A DNA stretch of 39,722 nucleotides from Pirellula staleyi DSM 6068 (GCA_945900945.1 CAMDKL010000041.1:1-39722); one strand, 5' to 3'. Positions 1-8,370 are shown, counted from the first letter of the stretch. The notes: generated from the sequence alone by a model not told the origin. Numbers and translations are program-made.

Positions 1-341
1 GTGGGAACTGCCGCTGTCTTATCTTTATTCTTTCGAAGCGGGAACAGTTGCCACCAACGTTGAGCGACCTCCTCGTCCGACCAGCCAGCAACCACGTCTG
101 GCCTATTGCGAAGGATAACATGGACATGATTAACCATCACAGCAAAGGATAGGCAATCAATTCCAAAGCTGGCAGCAAGTTCTTGCAGTCGATTTTGGAT
201 CCAAGTCCGACGATGCTCGAACGATTTACCCGAGACAGGATCCATTCCACATAGCCACGCGCGGCGCACGGTTCTCTGAACGGCATGAAAAGCTCCAACC
301 TCATTCGTGTCGAAAATATCGCGTCGATTCTGCCTAGCCAT
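1..341 (-). CDS. Y1/REP-associated-type transposase, N-terminal part (runs off left edge)
   Basis: The minus strand is open from an ATG at 341-339 to the window edge, giving 113 codons without a stop. The product begins MARQNRRDIFDTNEVGAFHA, and near residues 76-84 has a VMVNHVHVIL segment. That matches the HUH-type (His-hydrophobic-His) metal site of IS200/REP-associated tyrosine transposases, which are abundant in planctomycetes. The catalytic Tyr would lie beyond the edge. A purine-rich GGGAGG lies about 6 nt upstream of the ATG, and a good promoter lies just above it. Proteins of this family act on REP-like palindromes, and many such palindromes are present in this window. The family assignment rests on the motif and overall look, not on a search; it could be a single-copy domesticated member rather than a mobile element. 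Confidence 0.75.
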   Translation of the reverse strand, partial: MARQNRRDIFDTNEVGAFHAVQRTVRRAWLCGMDPVSGKSFEHRRTWIQNRLQELAASFGIDCLSFAVMVNHVHVILRNRPDVVAGWSDEEVAQRWWQLFPLRKNKDKTAAVP

Positions 342-392
342 AAGAGCCTCCCGCAATTGCAAACCGGATCGGAATGAAAGGAACAGTCAGAA

Positions 393-421
393 ATTTTACC
401 AAAATATGGGAGTCGGTACAA
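393..421 (-). promoter_or_regulatory. Putative sigma70-type promoter of the transposase gene
   Basis: Read on the minus strand, TTGTAC (421-416) is followed after 17 bases by TAAAAT (398-393). This is close to the -35/-10 consensus with ideal spacing. The predicted transcript would start near 386 and give a leader of about 45 nt before the ATG at 341. This is inferred from the consensus only. Confidence 0.4.
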
Positions 422-432
422 TATATATATGG

Positions 433-597
433 ATGGCCCTTTTGATGGGCCCTTTTGATGGGCCTTTAATTGGCCCTCGACCCGAAACGGTTCGGGCTCA
501 TCGAGTCGAAGAGCGTCGCGACAAAGCGGAGCGCAAGCAATACGACCGAGCGAAGCGATTGATCAAAGCAAAAGAAAAGCGGGCACTCCAAGCCTAA
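433..597 (+). CDS. Possible small basic protein, unknown
   Basis: A 54-residue reading frame starts at an ATG inside a short repeated tract (GATGGSCCYTTTT units at 432-463). It ends in a highly charged Lys/Arg/Glu-rich tail that looks helical. The frame stays open further upstream, so the start is uncertain. There is no clear ribosome binding site and I recognise no family. It lies divergently from the transposase gene. It may be a chance ORF, and I list it only because the C-terminal composition looks protein-like. Confidence 0.2.
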   Translation: MALLMGPFDGPLIGPRPETVRAHRVEERRDKAERKQYDRAKRLIKAKEKRALQA

Positions 598-756
598 ACA
601 TTTAGCTGAACGCACCCAAGGCGGCAACGCCAATTCGACCCTGGCTGTCGTGAACGCTTACAATTATATTTGATTTCTGATACGTGCGGACGTGTCAGGC
701 AGGTCAATCGAAGACTGGTGTTCAGCAAGTTGCATTTCGTATTCAGCTCGAGAGGA

Positions 757-2316
757 TCACGGAATGCGTATCTGCTTGACTGGAATATCGAGAAACATTG
801 TCGTCCATGCTAGGCCAGCGATCACGATTGGCACTAACGTCCAAAGTGCGAAATGCCCCCAGCCAAGTTTCCAGTGGGATGAGTCCGCAGTTCGCTCCGC
901 TTCCAAGTCCAGAGTCACCGGTCTGTTACTGACGAGCAGTAGAAACATGGTTCCAAGAATGAGTTCGGCAAAGAACATGAGCGATGTCGGGAGCCCTACG
1001 CGCGGCAACAGCATGTAGATCGCCATTACCATCCAGACAAATAAAAGGGTCAGCAGCTGCAACCGTCCCAATGCCGTTTTCGGTGCCAAATCCAAATCGC
1101 CGCGTCTCTGTCTAAAAATGGCTAAGGCAAGCAAACCAAGAATGGCAATCACGACACCCGACAAGACTATACCGGTAGGAAAACCGAGTGTCTCTTTTCC
1201 AACCTGATCCATTTTGATCCAACTCGCATAGTTCGTTCTGAAGTTAAATGCAAACAACACCCCCAATAGTACGAATACTGCAAATGGATTGAACCAACTG
1301 CTATGGGAGTCCTCAATCGGTGCGGCAATCCGACCTCGAATGAGACGAATGGTGGCCAAGGCAATCCCAATTCCCATCACGCCACCAAGCGTCTGCTCCA
1401 TGATGGTCCAGTAGCCAAATTCCTGAAGCACCGGATATTGCCCGATCGGTCCCCACTTGGCTTTCCCAAGAGCCTGAATGAATTCCCCAATCACAAAACC
1501 GAATCCACCCGCCAACGTACCGTAAAATATCAGCATGATCGCTGCGCGATTGCTCCGGGCCCAATACCAGAATAGGAATGCGAGTTGCATCCCCACACAC
1601 CCAGCCCATGCGTCTCCGCGAGATGGATTCATTCGCAATCCCATTGCCTCGATCAATAAAAACATCCCTCCCAACCAAGCGATCGATAGCAGCGCGATCA
1701 AGGCCGTCGCTTGTCGCCACCGAGGAACAAAACTCCACAACAATATCGACAGCAGCAATGCTGCTGCTGCATCCAACCACAAAGTGTCGTAAAGCCAATG
1801 GGTTTCGAGTGGTCGCGCTGGATTTTTTGCAACCATTTCGAGACTCAATCCCTTCAGCCCCAACCCATCGAGCATCAACCACGTGCAATAAATAAGGATC
1901 AACGGCCATAGAAATTGGTCGAGTCGCGATCGAGACTCAGTGAATCCCATTGCCAGCAGCGCACCGCCAATCCCACCATACAATCCGCCGACGATAAAAA
2001 GCCCCCTGTAGCCATAGGCGCTGTTCAGCCACGAACCACCTTGACTGTAACCGATGAGTAGCCCGTAGCTGGCCGAACCGGCAAATCCCCATCCAATCGC
2101 ACCAAGGAACCCTAAGATGGCGCCACGCTTCCACCAATCCGCTCGCATGCTCAACACCGCGAGACTTAGTCCGAGCATTGCGCCTGGCATCGCTGCCCCT
2201 CGCGAATGACCAAACGCCCCACGAATACCCCAGCCGGCTGCCATGATCAATGGTACTGCAACGAGCAGTTGAACCGTTGCGAGGGTTCCTATAGGCTTCG
2301 CAATCGCTTTCGTCAT
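757..2316 (-). CDS. Polytopic membrane protein, unknown function
   Basis: About 519 residues from the ATG at 2316. The frame extends to a TTG at 2367, but the ATG is better: it places GAGAG about 6 nt upstream and starts just before the first hydrophobic segment. By eye the protein has roughly a dozen membrane-spanning segments rich in Gly, Leu and Trp, including an N-terminal AAGWGIRGAFGHSRGA stretch and several Gly-rich helices. It ends in a short basic tail (PVKQIRIP). I do not recognise a characterised family. The gene lies directly downstream, on the same strand, of a DUF1501 remnant (stop at 2379). It may once have been the last gene of a DUF1549-DUF1501-type operon. Confidence 0.8.
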   Translation of the reverse strand: MTKAIAKPIGTLATVQLLVAVPLIMAAGWGIRGAFGHSRGAAMPGAMLGLSLAVLSMRADWWKRGAILGFLGAIGWGFAGSASYGLLIGYSQGGSWLNSAYGYRGLFIVGGLYGGIGGALLAMGFTESRSRLDQFLWPLILIYCTWLMLDGLGLKGLSLEMVAKNPARPLETHWLYDTLWLDAAAALLLSILLWSFVPRWRQATALIALLSIAWLGGMFLLIEAMGLRMNPSRGDAWAGCVGMQLAFLFWYWARSNRAAIMLIFYGTLAGGFGFVIGEFIQALGKAKWGPIGQYPVLQEFGYWTIMEQTLGGVMGIGIALATIRLIRGRIAAPIEDSHSSWFNPFAVFVLLGVLFAFNFRTNYASWIKMDQVGKETLGFPTGIVLSGVVIAILGLLALAIFRQRRGDLDLAPKTALGRLQLLTLLFVWMVMAIYMLLPRVGLPTSLMFFAELILGTMFLLLVSNRPVTLDLEAERTADSSHWKLGWGHFALWTLVPIVIAGLAWTTMFLDIPVKQIRIP

Positions 2317-2378
2317 TTCGGCTCTCAAAAAAAGTGGAGTGGTATTTGCTGTACTGGGGTGTACCAACTCAACTTATC

Positions 2379-2733
2379 TTATGTTAGTAACCGATCGATT
2401 GCCACGCCGTCGTTTGCGACTTTGAATGGCCGGCCGGTTGGAGACGTAATGATTGCGTTCAACGATAAACCCTTCGCCTTGCCAATAGTCGCATTGAGAT
2501 CGGCAGGTTGCACCCCATCCTCTTCAACTCCATCCGCCGCTTTGTCCGATTTTCCATAGAACTGACCACACCTTGATTCCGCCACCCGCTAATACTGCCG
2601 AAAACGCAGCCGGATGGTGATCGCGACCGCCGTTGTAGTTGATGGCGGGAGATCGACCAAACTCCGTGGTGAGTACAATCAAGGTCTTGTTGAGCAAACC
2701 GCTGGCAGCAAGATCCTTTAGGCGATCGGCAGG
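2379..2733 (-). pseudogene. DUF1501 family protein, C-terminal remnant with frameshift
   Basis: Read on the minus strand, codons from about 2733 give [20 protein letters not shown], then [19 protein letters not shown] and [13 protein letters not shown]. This is the typical C-terminal half of planctomycete DUF1501 proteins (TEFGR and GRDHxP signatures). Near 2565-2575 the frame shifts by one. The match resumes in the next frame ([14 protein letters not shown], then DLNATIGKAKGL and SPTGRPFKVANDG) and ends at a normal stop at 2379. The first frame runs into a stop shortly after the shift. The upstream part is missing: it is cut at about 2733, where the inverted repeat containing the ISAzo13 fragment begins. 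An intact DUF1501 gene of a different subtype lies at 10913-12331. Confidence 0.85.
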
Positions 2734-2740
2734 CTGAAGC

Positions 2741-3043
2741 CTATCTGCCGCGTGGGCGTTTTGGCATGATGAGTCTATCGTAAGACGGCAGTTTTTCCGA
2801 GCGAATGAGTCGCTTGTTGATTTCCTTCATTTCTTGTCTTGGCACGTTGACACCTGTCGGGTAGTTTCCTTCCACGAGAACAATGCTTGGATGTTGGCCT
2901 TTCCAAGTCATACGCGAAGCGCACACTCGAATGACCTGCCAACATGTTAGCAAGACGCCATTCCATTTTTTCTGCAACGATGACCAGCATCGCTCGATTG
3001 GATGGTATTTGCTGTGATACGGTGGATAGTAAACTAGCCGAAT
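2741..3043 (-). pseudogene. ISAzo13-type transposase, C-terminal remnant (left inverted copy)
   Basis: The minus strand encodes about 100 residues containing YYPPYHSKYHPIERCW, QKKWNGVLLTCWQVI, MTWKGQHPSIVLVEGNYPTG, and a basic end PKRPRGR before the stop at 2741. The HSKYHPIERCW block is the final catalytic (E) region of ISAzo13 / 'Rhodopirellula transposase' DDE enzymes. The frame meets a stop at 3044-3046, and nothing upstream resembles the rest of the transposase. The last part of this copy is repeated in inverted orientation at about 3597-3773. Confidence 0.8.
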
Positions 3044-3259
3044 CTATAAGCCTAACCAATCACTGAACTCAACGATACGTTCCATCCATGGAAAAAATCC
3101 TCCTTGAAAAACGGATTCAGAATAAATCCAGCCTGAAATATCCTGGCTTTTTCACAAGGAGCAATACTCATCGATTCTCGATGGAAGCAGCGCCAACGTG
3201 AAGTCCGCAGGGAAGTCGCCTCGCGAAAGATCATGCACATATCTCCGTTCGTACGCGAT

Positions 3260-3545
3260 ATCGTACTCAGCGAAGCGGTAATCGTACTCGATCGCTTGTC
3301 ATCGAGTAGCAACGGTCTTTAGTTTTGTGGCTTTTTTTGCCCAAGAAAGATCTTGGGCAGCGTTGCCAGCGTGGACTCGGAAAATCATCTTTTAATCTAT
3401 CGCTTTTTTGCTCCAATAGCAGCGCAGGGTGAAACGGACCAAGGCTCTGTGGGGAGGCTCTGTGGGGACACAACCTTGGCAGGGTTCACCCTGCCGATGG
3501 GAAGACATCGACAGCGTGTCGTCTTACCACGACACGCTCATTTTG
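3260..3545. repeat. Cluster of short palindromes and a 13-bp tandem duplication
   Basis: This gene-free stretch contains several small structures. A 13-bp unit GGCTCTGTGGGGA is duplicated at 3443-3468 and flanked by the inverted pair CCAAGG/CCTTGG and by CAGGGTGAA/TTCACCCTG. A perfect hairpin has arms AGCGTGTCG (3513-3521) and CGACACGCT (3530-3538). The tract around 3263-3293 repeats TCGTACTC on either side of AGCGAAGCGG. I see no supported gene between 3050 and 3597. Confidence 0.6.
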
Positions 3546-3604
3546 ATTCCCAAACTTGATCCGTCTTAATGAGGTAGTTCCGTGTAGGGTTGAACCGAAC
3601 ATTC

Positions 3605-3752
3605 GAGCATTGTTCTCGTGGGAGGAAACTACCCGACAGGTTTCATCGTGCCAAGACAAGAAATGAAGGAAATCAACAAGCGACTCATTCGCTCGGAAAA
3701 ACTGCCGTCTTACGACATATTCATCATGCCAAAACGCCCACGCGGCAGGTAG
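3605..3752 (+). pseudogene. ISAzo13-type transposase, C-terminal remnant (right inverted copy)
   Basis: The plus strand encodes HSSIVLVGGNYPTGFIVPRQ followed by [19 protein letters not shown] and PKRPRGR, ending at the TAG at 3750. It is the same C-terminus as the left copy with a few substitutions. Only about 48 residues remain, less than in the left copy. The transposase start and catalytic core are absent. Confidence 0.75.
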
Positions 3753-3771
3753 GCTTCAGCCTGCCGATCGC

Positions 3772-3998
3772 CTTACCAACAAGGTCGCTTACATCGCTCC
3801 GATTCGTCAGCAGCCAAGCATTGTCGGCTTATTTGACATGCACGGGAACCTTTTTGAATGGATTCATGGTTGGTTTAAGGACTCTCTGGCTGTGGATCCA
3901 TTGGGATCCGTTGAAGGCCCGCATCGCTTGTGCCGTGGTGGCGGTTGGTAAAATTCTCTCAGGTACTTGATCGACTACCTGGTGTAGGGCGGAATGCG
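3772..3998 (+). pseudogene. Formylglycine-generating enzyme (SUMF1/FGE) domain, C-terminal remnant
   Basis: The plus-strand frame reads APIRQQPSIVGLFDMHGNLF, EWIHGWFKDSLAVDPLG, then HRLCRGGGW and a stop at 3949. The LFDMHGNLFEW and RGGGW signatures are characteristic of the C-terminal part of SUMF1/FGE-sulfatase domains, common in planctomycetes both as sulfatase activators and fused to kinases. After the stop the frame continues NSLRYLIDYLV, stop, GGMR, which is the eroded RxxYR/GFR end of the domain. The 5' part is cut where the inverted repeat ends (3773), so this is a relic. Confidence 0.75.
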
Positions 3999-4079
3999 AT
4001 GAACTGGTAGGCTATCAGCCGATGATTTGACGATCACAGGCTGGAAGCCTATTCCGCTTATTTTCCGTACGATGCTAAC

Positions 4080-5357
4080 TCATCGGACCAGCGTCGATAC
4101 AATTTTGCCATTGATCACGACCCCTACACAGTGCGTGGTATATTCAAGCGGATCTCCATCATAAAGTGCAACGTCGGCGTCTTTACCCACTTCGAGCGAA
4201 CCAACGCGATCCTGGATTCCTAAAATGCGAGCTGGGGAAATAGTGATCGATTCAATCGCCGCGTTGTAGTTGAGGCCATGAGCCGCAGCGATGGCCGCTT
4301 CGAACAGTACGACGCGAACCTTGGGCACATAGGCTTCGAAACCACCCTGGATTGCGAACGGGATGCCAGCTGCGTAAAGTTTCGAAGCCGACTGGAGGGA
4401 CAGATTCTCCTTCTCGCCACTCGCTCGAGCCATCGACGGGTGCAGTAAGACACTGACCCCGGCTGCCTTGATCTGCGGGATCATCAAGTGAGCATCGGCT
4501 GCGCTATCGAGCCATATTCGAATTTTGAACTCATCACCCAATCGGATGGCGGAGGCGATATCCTGGGCTCGATCTGCCGTAATCAGCAACGCTTTTTTTC
4601 CCGCCAATACTTCGACCAATATTTCCAGTCGCAAATTGCGTGCAATCGGGTCAGATTCTTTCTCCTTTTCTTTCTCCGCAGCGTCCGATACGGCTGGTTT
4701 AGGATTCGCTTTTGCGTTGAGTTTCGTTTGGAACTCTTGGGCTTCGATCAATAGTGATCGCAGCATGGCCATTTGCTTGCCCCTAGTCCCAGGACTTGCT
4801 TTCCCAGACTTGGTAGACGACTCTGCGAGCGTCGCGGCGATCGCCCTTCCATCGACCATGAGCGCTTCCTCGATCGTATTGCCGATCGTCTTAGCAATGA
4901 GTGTTTGGCCCGACATTAGTTCGCCTGGTGCATGCCCGGTGTGGATCGTCGTCACACCGAAGCTGCGAAGGTACTCCACCAACTCTTCCCTCGGGTTGTA
5001 AGCGTCTATGGCTCGCAACTCAGGCTGGAGCGGTGACGAGTGTTCGATTTGATCGCTATCGTGTTTGACATTCAAAATTCCCGAGAGTCCGGCGCATGTC
5101 CTGACGTCTACCATTCCCGGCATGGCAACTTCGCTTTTGAGGATCGTTGCATTGTCTGGAATCGCAACTTCGCCCGTTTTACCTATGGCTTTGATCTTAC
5201 CGTCTATGCAAACGACCGTTCCATTCTCGATCGTTTGGCCTGCAGCGGTTAGAACTCGTTTGGCTTGTACAACCAAGGGCGGGGCTGCGATTGCACTGCT
5301 GCAACATAACGAAAAGCTCAGAATTATCTTGGCAAAATTGCGTTGGAAGTGGATCAT
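4080..5357 (-). CDS. Exported amidohydrolase-fold protein lacking catalytic metal ligands
   Basis: About 425 residues from the ATG at 5357, which overlaps the TGA of the upstream amidohydrolase as ATGA and has GGAGG 6 nt upstream (translational coupling). An N-terminal signal peptide (FAKIILSFSLCCSSAIA) precedes a metal-dependent-hydrolase scaffold. This has a DGKIKAIG strand, an MPGMVDV entry strand, SPARILGIQDRVGSLEVGKD, and a final DVALYDGDP block. The metal-binding HxH expected after MPG is replaced by VRTCAG. The later His and Asp positions kept in the neighbour are also changed (LLITADRAQDI for the HHHTHRHDDI site, IQGGFEAY for the FHTDDW site). It is probably a non-catalytic or altered partner of the intact upstream enzyme. 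A Lys/Glu-rich linker (about residues 225-240) is an insertion. Confidence 0.85.
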   Translation of the reverse strand: MIHFQRNFAKIILSFSLCCSSAIAAPPLVVQAKRVLTAAGQTIENGTVVCIDGKIKAIGKTGEVAIPDNATILKSEVAMPGMVDVRTCAGLSGILNVKHDSDQIEHSSPLQPELRAIDAYNPREELVEYLRSFGVTTIHTGHAPGELMSGQTLIAKTIGNTIEEALMVDGRAIAATLAESSTKSGKASPGTRGKQMAMLRSLLIEAQEFQTKLNAKANPKPAVSDAAEKEKEKESDPIARNLRLEILVEVLAGKKALLITADRAQDIASAIRLGDEFKIRIWLDSAADAHLMIPQIKAAGVSVLLHPSMARASGEKENLSLQSASKLYAAGIPFAIQGGFEAYVPKVRVVLFEAAIAAAHGLNYNAAIESITISPARILGIQDRVGSLEVGKDADVALYDGDPLEYTTHCVGVVINGKIVSTLVR

Positions 5358-5375
5358 TTTGCACCTCCTTGCCAT
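5354..5375 (-). promoter_or_regulatory. Shine-Dalgarno and ATGA stop/start overlap between the two amidohydrolases
   Basis: On the minus strand, GGAGG is followed by TGCAAA and then ATGA. The ATG (5357-5355) starts the second protein and the TGA (5356-5354) stops the first. This fixes the downstream start and indicates that both proteins are made from one message. Confidence 0.8.
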
Positions 5376-6775
5376 GCTGGCGCAAAGCAACATAAGTAGG
5401 GATCGAGATCGCTACCTGCTGTCATGCCTCCTTCGGCATAGAGCTGGTCCTCCGATTTGCTGAGATCAAACGCTTTCCGGCCTTCGACCCACGTTTCTAG
5501 AACTCGAGAGAATACACTCAGTGGATCACCGCTAAGGATTGCGATGTCAGCATCTTTGCCAACGGTCAGGGAGCCAATACGATCACCCAGTCCGAGCATT
5601 TCGGCTCCTGCGAGCGTTAATCCAGCAACGGCCTTGTTTCGGTTCATACCGGCCCGAACAGCTAACGCGGCGGAACGCATAAACAAACGGGAATCCGTGA
5701 TCCAATCATCGGTATGAAACGCGACCTTGACCCCGGCTTCATCGAGTACTCGCCCATTGCTGAACGTCATATCCTTGGCCTCCACCTTTCCGCCAGGTGA
5801 ATCAAGTACGATAATGGAACATGGCAGCTTGGCCTGGGCGATCTCCTTGGCTACTTTCCAGCCCTCACTCACGTGATGCAGAACGGTTTGAAAGCCGAAT
5901 TCTTGCGAGAGACGTATGACCGTCATAATGTCATCGTGCCGGTGGGTATGATGATGGACGATTCGCTTTCCCTGCATCGCTTCGACAAGTGTTTCCAAGT
6001 GAAGATCACGCGGAGGTAATTTGGTCGAGTCCCCATTTGCTTTTACGACCTTGGCTTGGTATTCGCGAGCTTTGATGTACTGTTCGCGAACTAAGTAAGC
6101 GGACTTACCACGGGTACCAGGAAAAGGCGAATCGCCTTGCGAATTAGTACCGTTCGCCATCTTGAGGCCGCCGATCGGCAAACCCTCTTTGTCACGAATG
6201 AGTATTTCATCGACGACACGCGGGGAGGATTCATAGTAACGCAATTTGCAATAGACCGTTTGGCCGCTGATGAGATGTCCAGAACCAGGCATGATATTGA
6301 TTGTCGTCAAGCCACCAGCCAGCGCGCGACGGAAACCCGAGTCACGGACATTGATCGAATCCAGTATGCGAACGCCAGGTTGAATCGGACTGCTACCGTC
6401 CGCAGCACCCATTCCGCCGATGTGGCTATGAGTGCAGATGAGACCAGGCATAATCCATTTGCCCTTGGCATCGACTACGGTTGCATCACCCGGGATAGTA
6501 ACGCTTGACGATGCACCAACCGCCTTGATCTTGTCACCTTGAACAACGATCGCACCGTTCTCAATCGGAGGCTTGTCGACAGGCAACAGGGTTGCATTGA
6601 CCCAAGCCATCGGACGATCCATTTTTACTGGCTCGCCATTTGGTCTCTGTGTCGATTGCACAGAAAGACAGGGATTATAAAGGAGGCTGGTAGACAGTGC
6701 TGCGGTTGTTGTGGTCAGGAATTTTCGACGTGTATTCAAGGGATGCTTTCTGGAATTAAATGGAGTCGCAGGCAC
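5354..6775 (-). CDS. Tat-exported metal-dependent amidohydrolase (imidazolonepropionase-like)
   Basis: 473 residues if started at the GTG at 6775. A TTG at 6739 would give a cleaner Tat leader beginning NTRRKFLTTTTAALSTSLL and is a real alternative, because the GTG lies inside a REP-like palindrome (6763-6783). Amidohydrolase signatures are intact: MPGLICTHSHIG (H116, H118), VHHHTHRHDDI (274-282), LHHVSEG (300-301), FHTDDW (354-357), and the closing GDRIGSLTVGKDADIAILSG. The substrate is unknown; relatives include exported imidazolonepropionase-like and dipeptidase-like enzymes. The gene ends by overlapping the start of a degenerate paralogue, and the ceramidase-like gene lies 94 bp upstream on the same strand. 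Confidence 0.85.
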   Translation of the reverse strand: MPATPFNSRKHPLNTRRKFLTTTTAALSTSLLYNPCLSVQSTQRPNGEPVKMDRPMAWVNATLLPVDKPPIENGAIVVQGDKIKAVGASSSVTIPGDATVVDAKGKWIMPGLICTHSHIGGMGAADGSSPIQPGVRILDSINVRDSGFRRALAGGLTTINIMPGSGHLISGQTVYCKLRYYESSPRVVDEILIRDKEGLPIGGLKMANGTNSQGDSPFPGTRGKSAYLVREQYIKAREYQAKVVKANGDSTKLPPRDLHLETLVEAMQGKRIVHHHTHRHDDIMTVIRLSQEFGFQTVLHHVSEGWKVAKEIAQAKLPCSIIVLDSPGGKVEAKDMTFSNGRVLDEAGVKVAFHTDDWITDSRLFMRSAALAVRAGMNRNKAVAGLTLAGAEMLGLGDRIGSLTVGKDADIAILSGDPLSVFSRVLETWVEGRKAFDLSKSEDQLYAEGGMTAGSDLDPYLCCFAPAWQGGAK

Positions 6776-6783
6776 TAGCCGCG
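6763..6783. repeat. REP-like palindromic element (class 1)
   Basis: GAGTCGCAGGCACTAGCCGC, a diverged copy of the dispersed core GAGCCGCAGGCGCTAGCCGC. It overlaps the most upstream possible start (GTG at 6775) of the amidohydrolase gene. Confidence 0.7.
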
Positions 6784-6869
6784 GTTCTATCGTACAAAAC
6801 TGTGGCTAACGCCAAAACGGCTAATCCTAAAATCAAGGCTGGAAAAAGCACTAGTTTGGCGATTTACGA

Positions 6870-8231
6870 TTATTTAGCGCCTAGTAAGTTTTGCATGGCA
6901 TTCATCAAAACGGGTTCGACCTCGGGTGCAACGCTGGATGCAGTTGGTCCCGTCTCATAGCCACCTTCCGGATATGCCGCTGCTGTTCCAATATAACCGG
7001 GGCCGTAGTTCCCATACGCGGCCATCATGACATGCAGGTCTGGGCGCATCGCTTTGGCAGCCAATTGATATTCGACAAAGAGTTCACCGGGCAGATGAAG
7101 CATCCGCACATCTCCCACTCGCAAACAGGTAATGTCGATTTTATGCCCGGCTTTAGAACGTTGCAACCAAGCGAGTTGGTCGGCATAGGAGATGTACCCT
7201 TTCGGGTTCGTATCTTTGAGTTTCGCGATGAGATCGGGCTCATTCAAATGCGGAGCGACAGGCAGACTCACCAATTCGCTGCTCCAACCAATATCAGCTG
7301 AAGTGAGTGGAATACGGGTCGAACCATCAAATGCTTCTCGCATACCATTCGCAAGTCGGGTCGCAAGAACCATTCGATTGGATTGCGTGCCATCGTTGTA
7401 TTTACCTGCCGCAATGTTTCCACCTGCACCGTTGAAATGCACGTGCATCGCCACGTTCACGTCTTGGCCGCGGATGAATCTCGCGATACCTGGAAAATCA
7501 GGGCTCGGAATGCCAAGTCGATAGTAACTTTGCGGATGGCATGCGTAGGCACTAAGTAACGCCACCGGCTTGTTTTCATTCCAAAATCCGAGAAGTGAAA
7601 CGATCGGGTCGATGAGCCCCTCTGGCAACGCGATAAGACCTGGCACCTTGCAACTGCTACCTCGCATACTACCGACTTTGCCATCAGGGCCAACCGAGAC
7701 GCGTCGATTCGAAGCGACTTCTTTGACGATAGCCTCCCCGTAGCCGAAATGAGTTGCCGTTTGTGCATTTGGAATCGCAATGCGAATTGCATCGGCTGCG
7801 CGCTGAATGACTTGTCGATGAAAGATACCGTCGAAACGTGTGTAGCCCTCGAGGTTTAACTCTCGGATAATCCTTTCAGCGGTGAAGTCGCATCCGGGCG
7901 CGTCGTGCTGATGCAATGCATGCAGGGCCACGCGTCCTGGTACGGTGCCTGCAGCATCGGCAAGGGCAGAACGAAATGCATCGTGCCCCTCATTGGCAAT
8001 TCCGATCCAGTCCACAGCACAGAGAACAATAGGTTGCTCCGCGCCCAGGATAACGATCCCTCGACATCGCAAGGTGAGTTCATCCAATCGCTTGACCGGA
8101 TCATACGCCATGGCCGAACCGATCGGTGGCGTCGCGTCCACGTCAAAACTCGCAACCTTAATCGGTCCGGCAGCAACCGCGATAAGCGGAATGAAAAGCA
8201 CGAAGAAGAGGCTAATAAGATTGCGTTTCAT
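6870..8231 (-). CDS. Exported neutral/alkaline ceramidase-like hydrolase
   Basis: 453 residues with a clear signal peptide ([20 protein letters not shown]). The N-terminal strand [18 protein letters not shown] is the usual opening of neutral ceramidase-like proteins (PF04734-type), in which 'G.....DiTPP.G' is conserved. [11 protein letters not shown] motif (H104, H107, H109) and a later [10 protein letters not shown] supply probable zinc ligands. [11 protein letters not shown] resembles the phosphate/amide-binding Gly-rich loop. The C-terminal ceramidase domain is short or absent, so the substrate need not be ceramide; many planctomycete members are simply called 'neutral/alkaline non-lysosomal ceramidase'. 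It is co-directional with the downstream amidohydrolases. Confidence 0.8.
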   Translation of the reverse strand: MKRNLISLFFVLFIPLIAVAAGPIKVASFDVDATPPIGSAMAYDPVKRLDELTLRCRGIVILGAEQPIVLCAVDWIGIANEGHDAFRSALADAAGTVPGRVALHALHQHDAPGCDFTAERIIRELNLEGYTRFDGIFHRQVIQRAADAIRIAIPNAQTATHFGYGEAIVKEVASNRRVSVGPDGKVGSMRGSSCKVPGLIALPEGLIDPIVSLLGFWNENKPVALLSAYACHPQSYYRLGIPSPDFPGIARFIRGQDVNVAMHVHFNGAGGNIAAGKYNDGTQSNRMVLATRLANGMREAFDGSTRIPLTSADIGWSSELVSLPVAPHLNEPDLIAKLKDTNPKGYISYADQLAWLQRSKAGHKIDITCLRVGDVRMLHLPGELFVEYQLAAKAMRPDLHVMMAAYGNYGPGYIGTAAAYPEGGYETGPTASSVAPEVEPVLMNAMQNLLGAK

Positions 8232-8272
8232 GGTAACCTACTTGGTTTTAGAATGCTGCTTGTGTAATTCCT

Positions 8273-8293
8273 GAGCCGCAGGCGCTAGCCGCG
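8273..8293. repeat. REP-like palindromic element (class 1)
   Basis: GAGCCGCAGGCGCTAGCCGC plus G, the reference copy of the dispersed element. It lies in the 276-bp gap between the ceramidase-like and esterase genes, which holds no gene. Confidence 0.8.
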
Positions 8294-8370
8294 TTTGAAA
8301 ACCTTTGCGGATGTAAGTCATTAGTTTCGTATCACGCCTAAGTCGATTTGCAAACAAAGCAGACTGCTTT

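Larger units (their letters stand above)
2720..3773. repeat. Inverted repeat of about 177 bp (arms 2720-2896 and 3597-3773)
   Basis: The reverse complement of 2720-2896 matches 3597-3773 with about nine mismatches counted by eye. Both arms carry the 3' end of the ISAzo13-like transposase followed by GGCTTCAGCCTGCCGATCGCCT, so both transposase C-termini point outward. The outer left edge abuts DUF1501 coding sequence and the outer right edge abuts SUMF1 coding sequence. The roughly 700 bp between the arms holds no intact gene. Two insertions of the same element in opposite orientation, followed by internal deletion, would explain it. Confidence 0.75.

Noticed and set aside
3337-3358. Hairpin GCCCAAG/CTTGGGC next to a T-run as a terminator
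   Set aside because: The T-run lies before the stem on the plus strand and reads as A's after it on the minus strand, so it fits neither direction.
3590-3970. A 126-codon plus-strand open frame
   Set aside because: It is out of frame with both the transposase remnant and the SUMF1 remnant, which explain the same DNA better.
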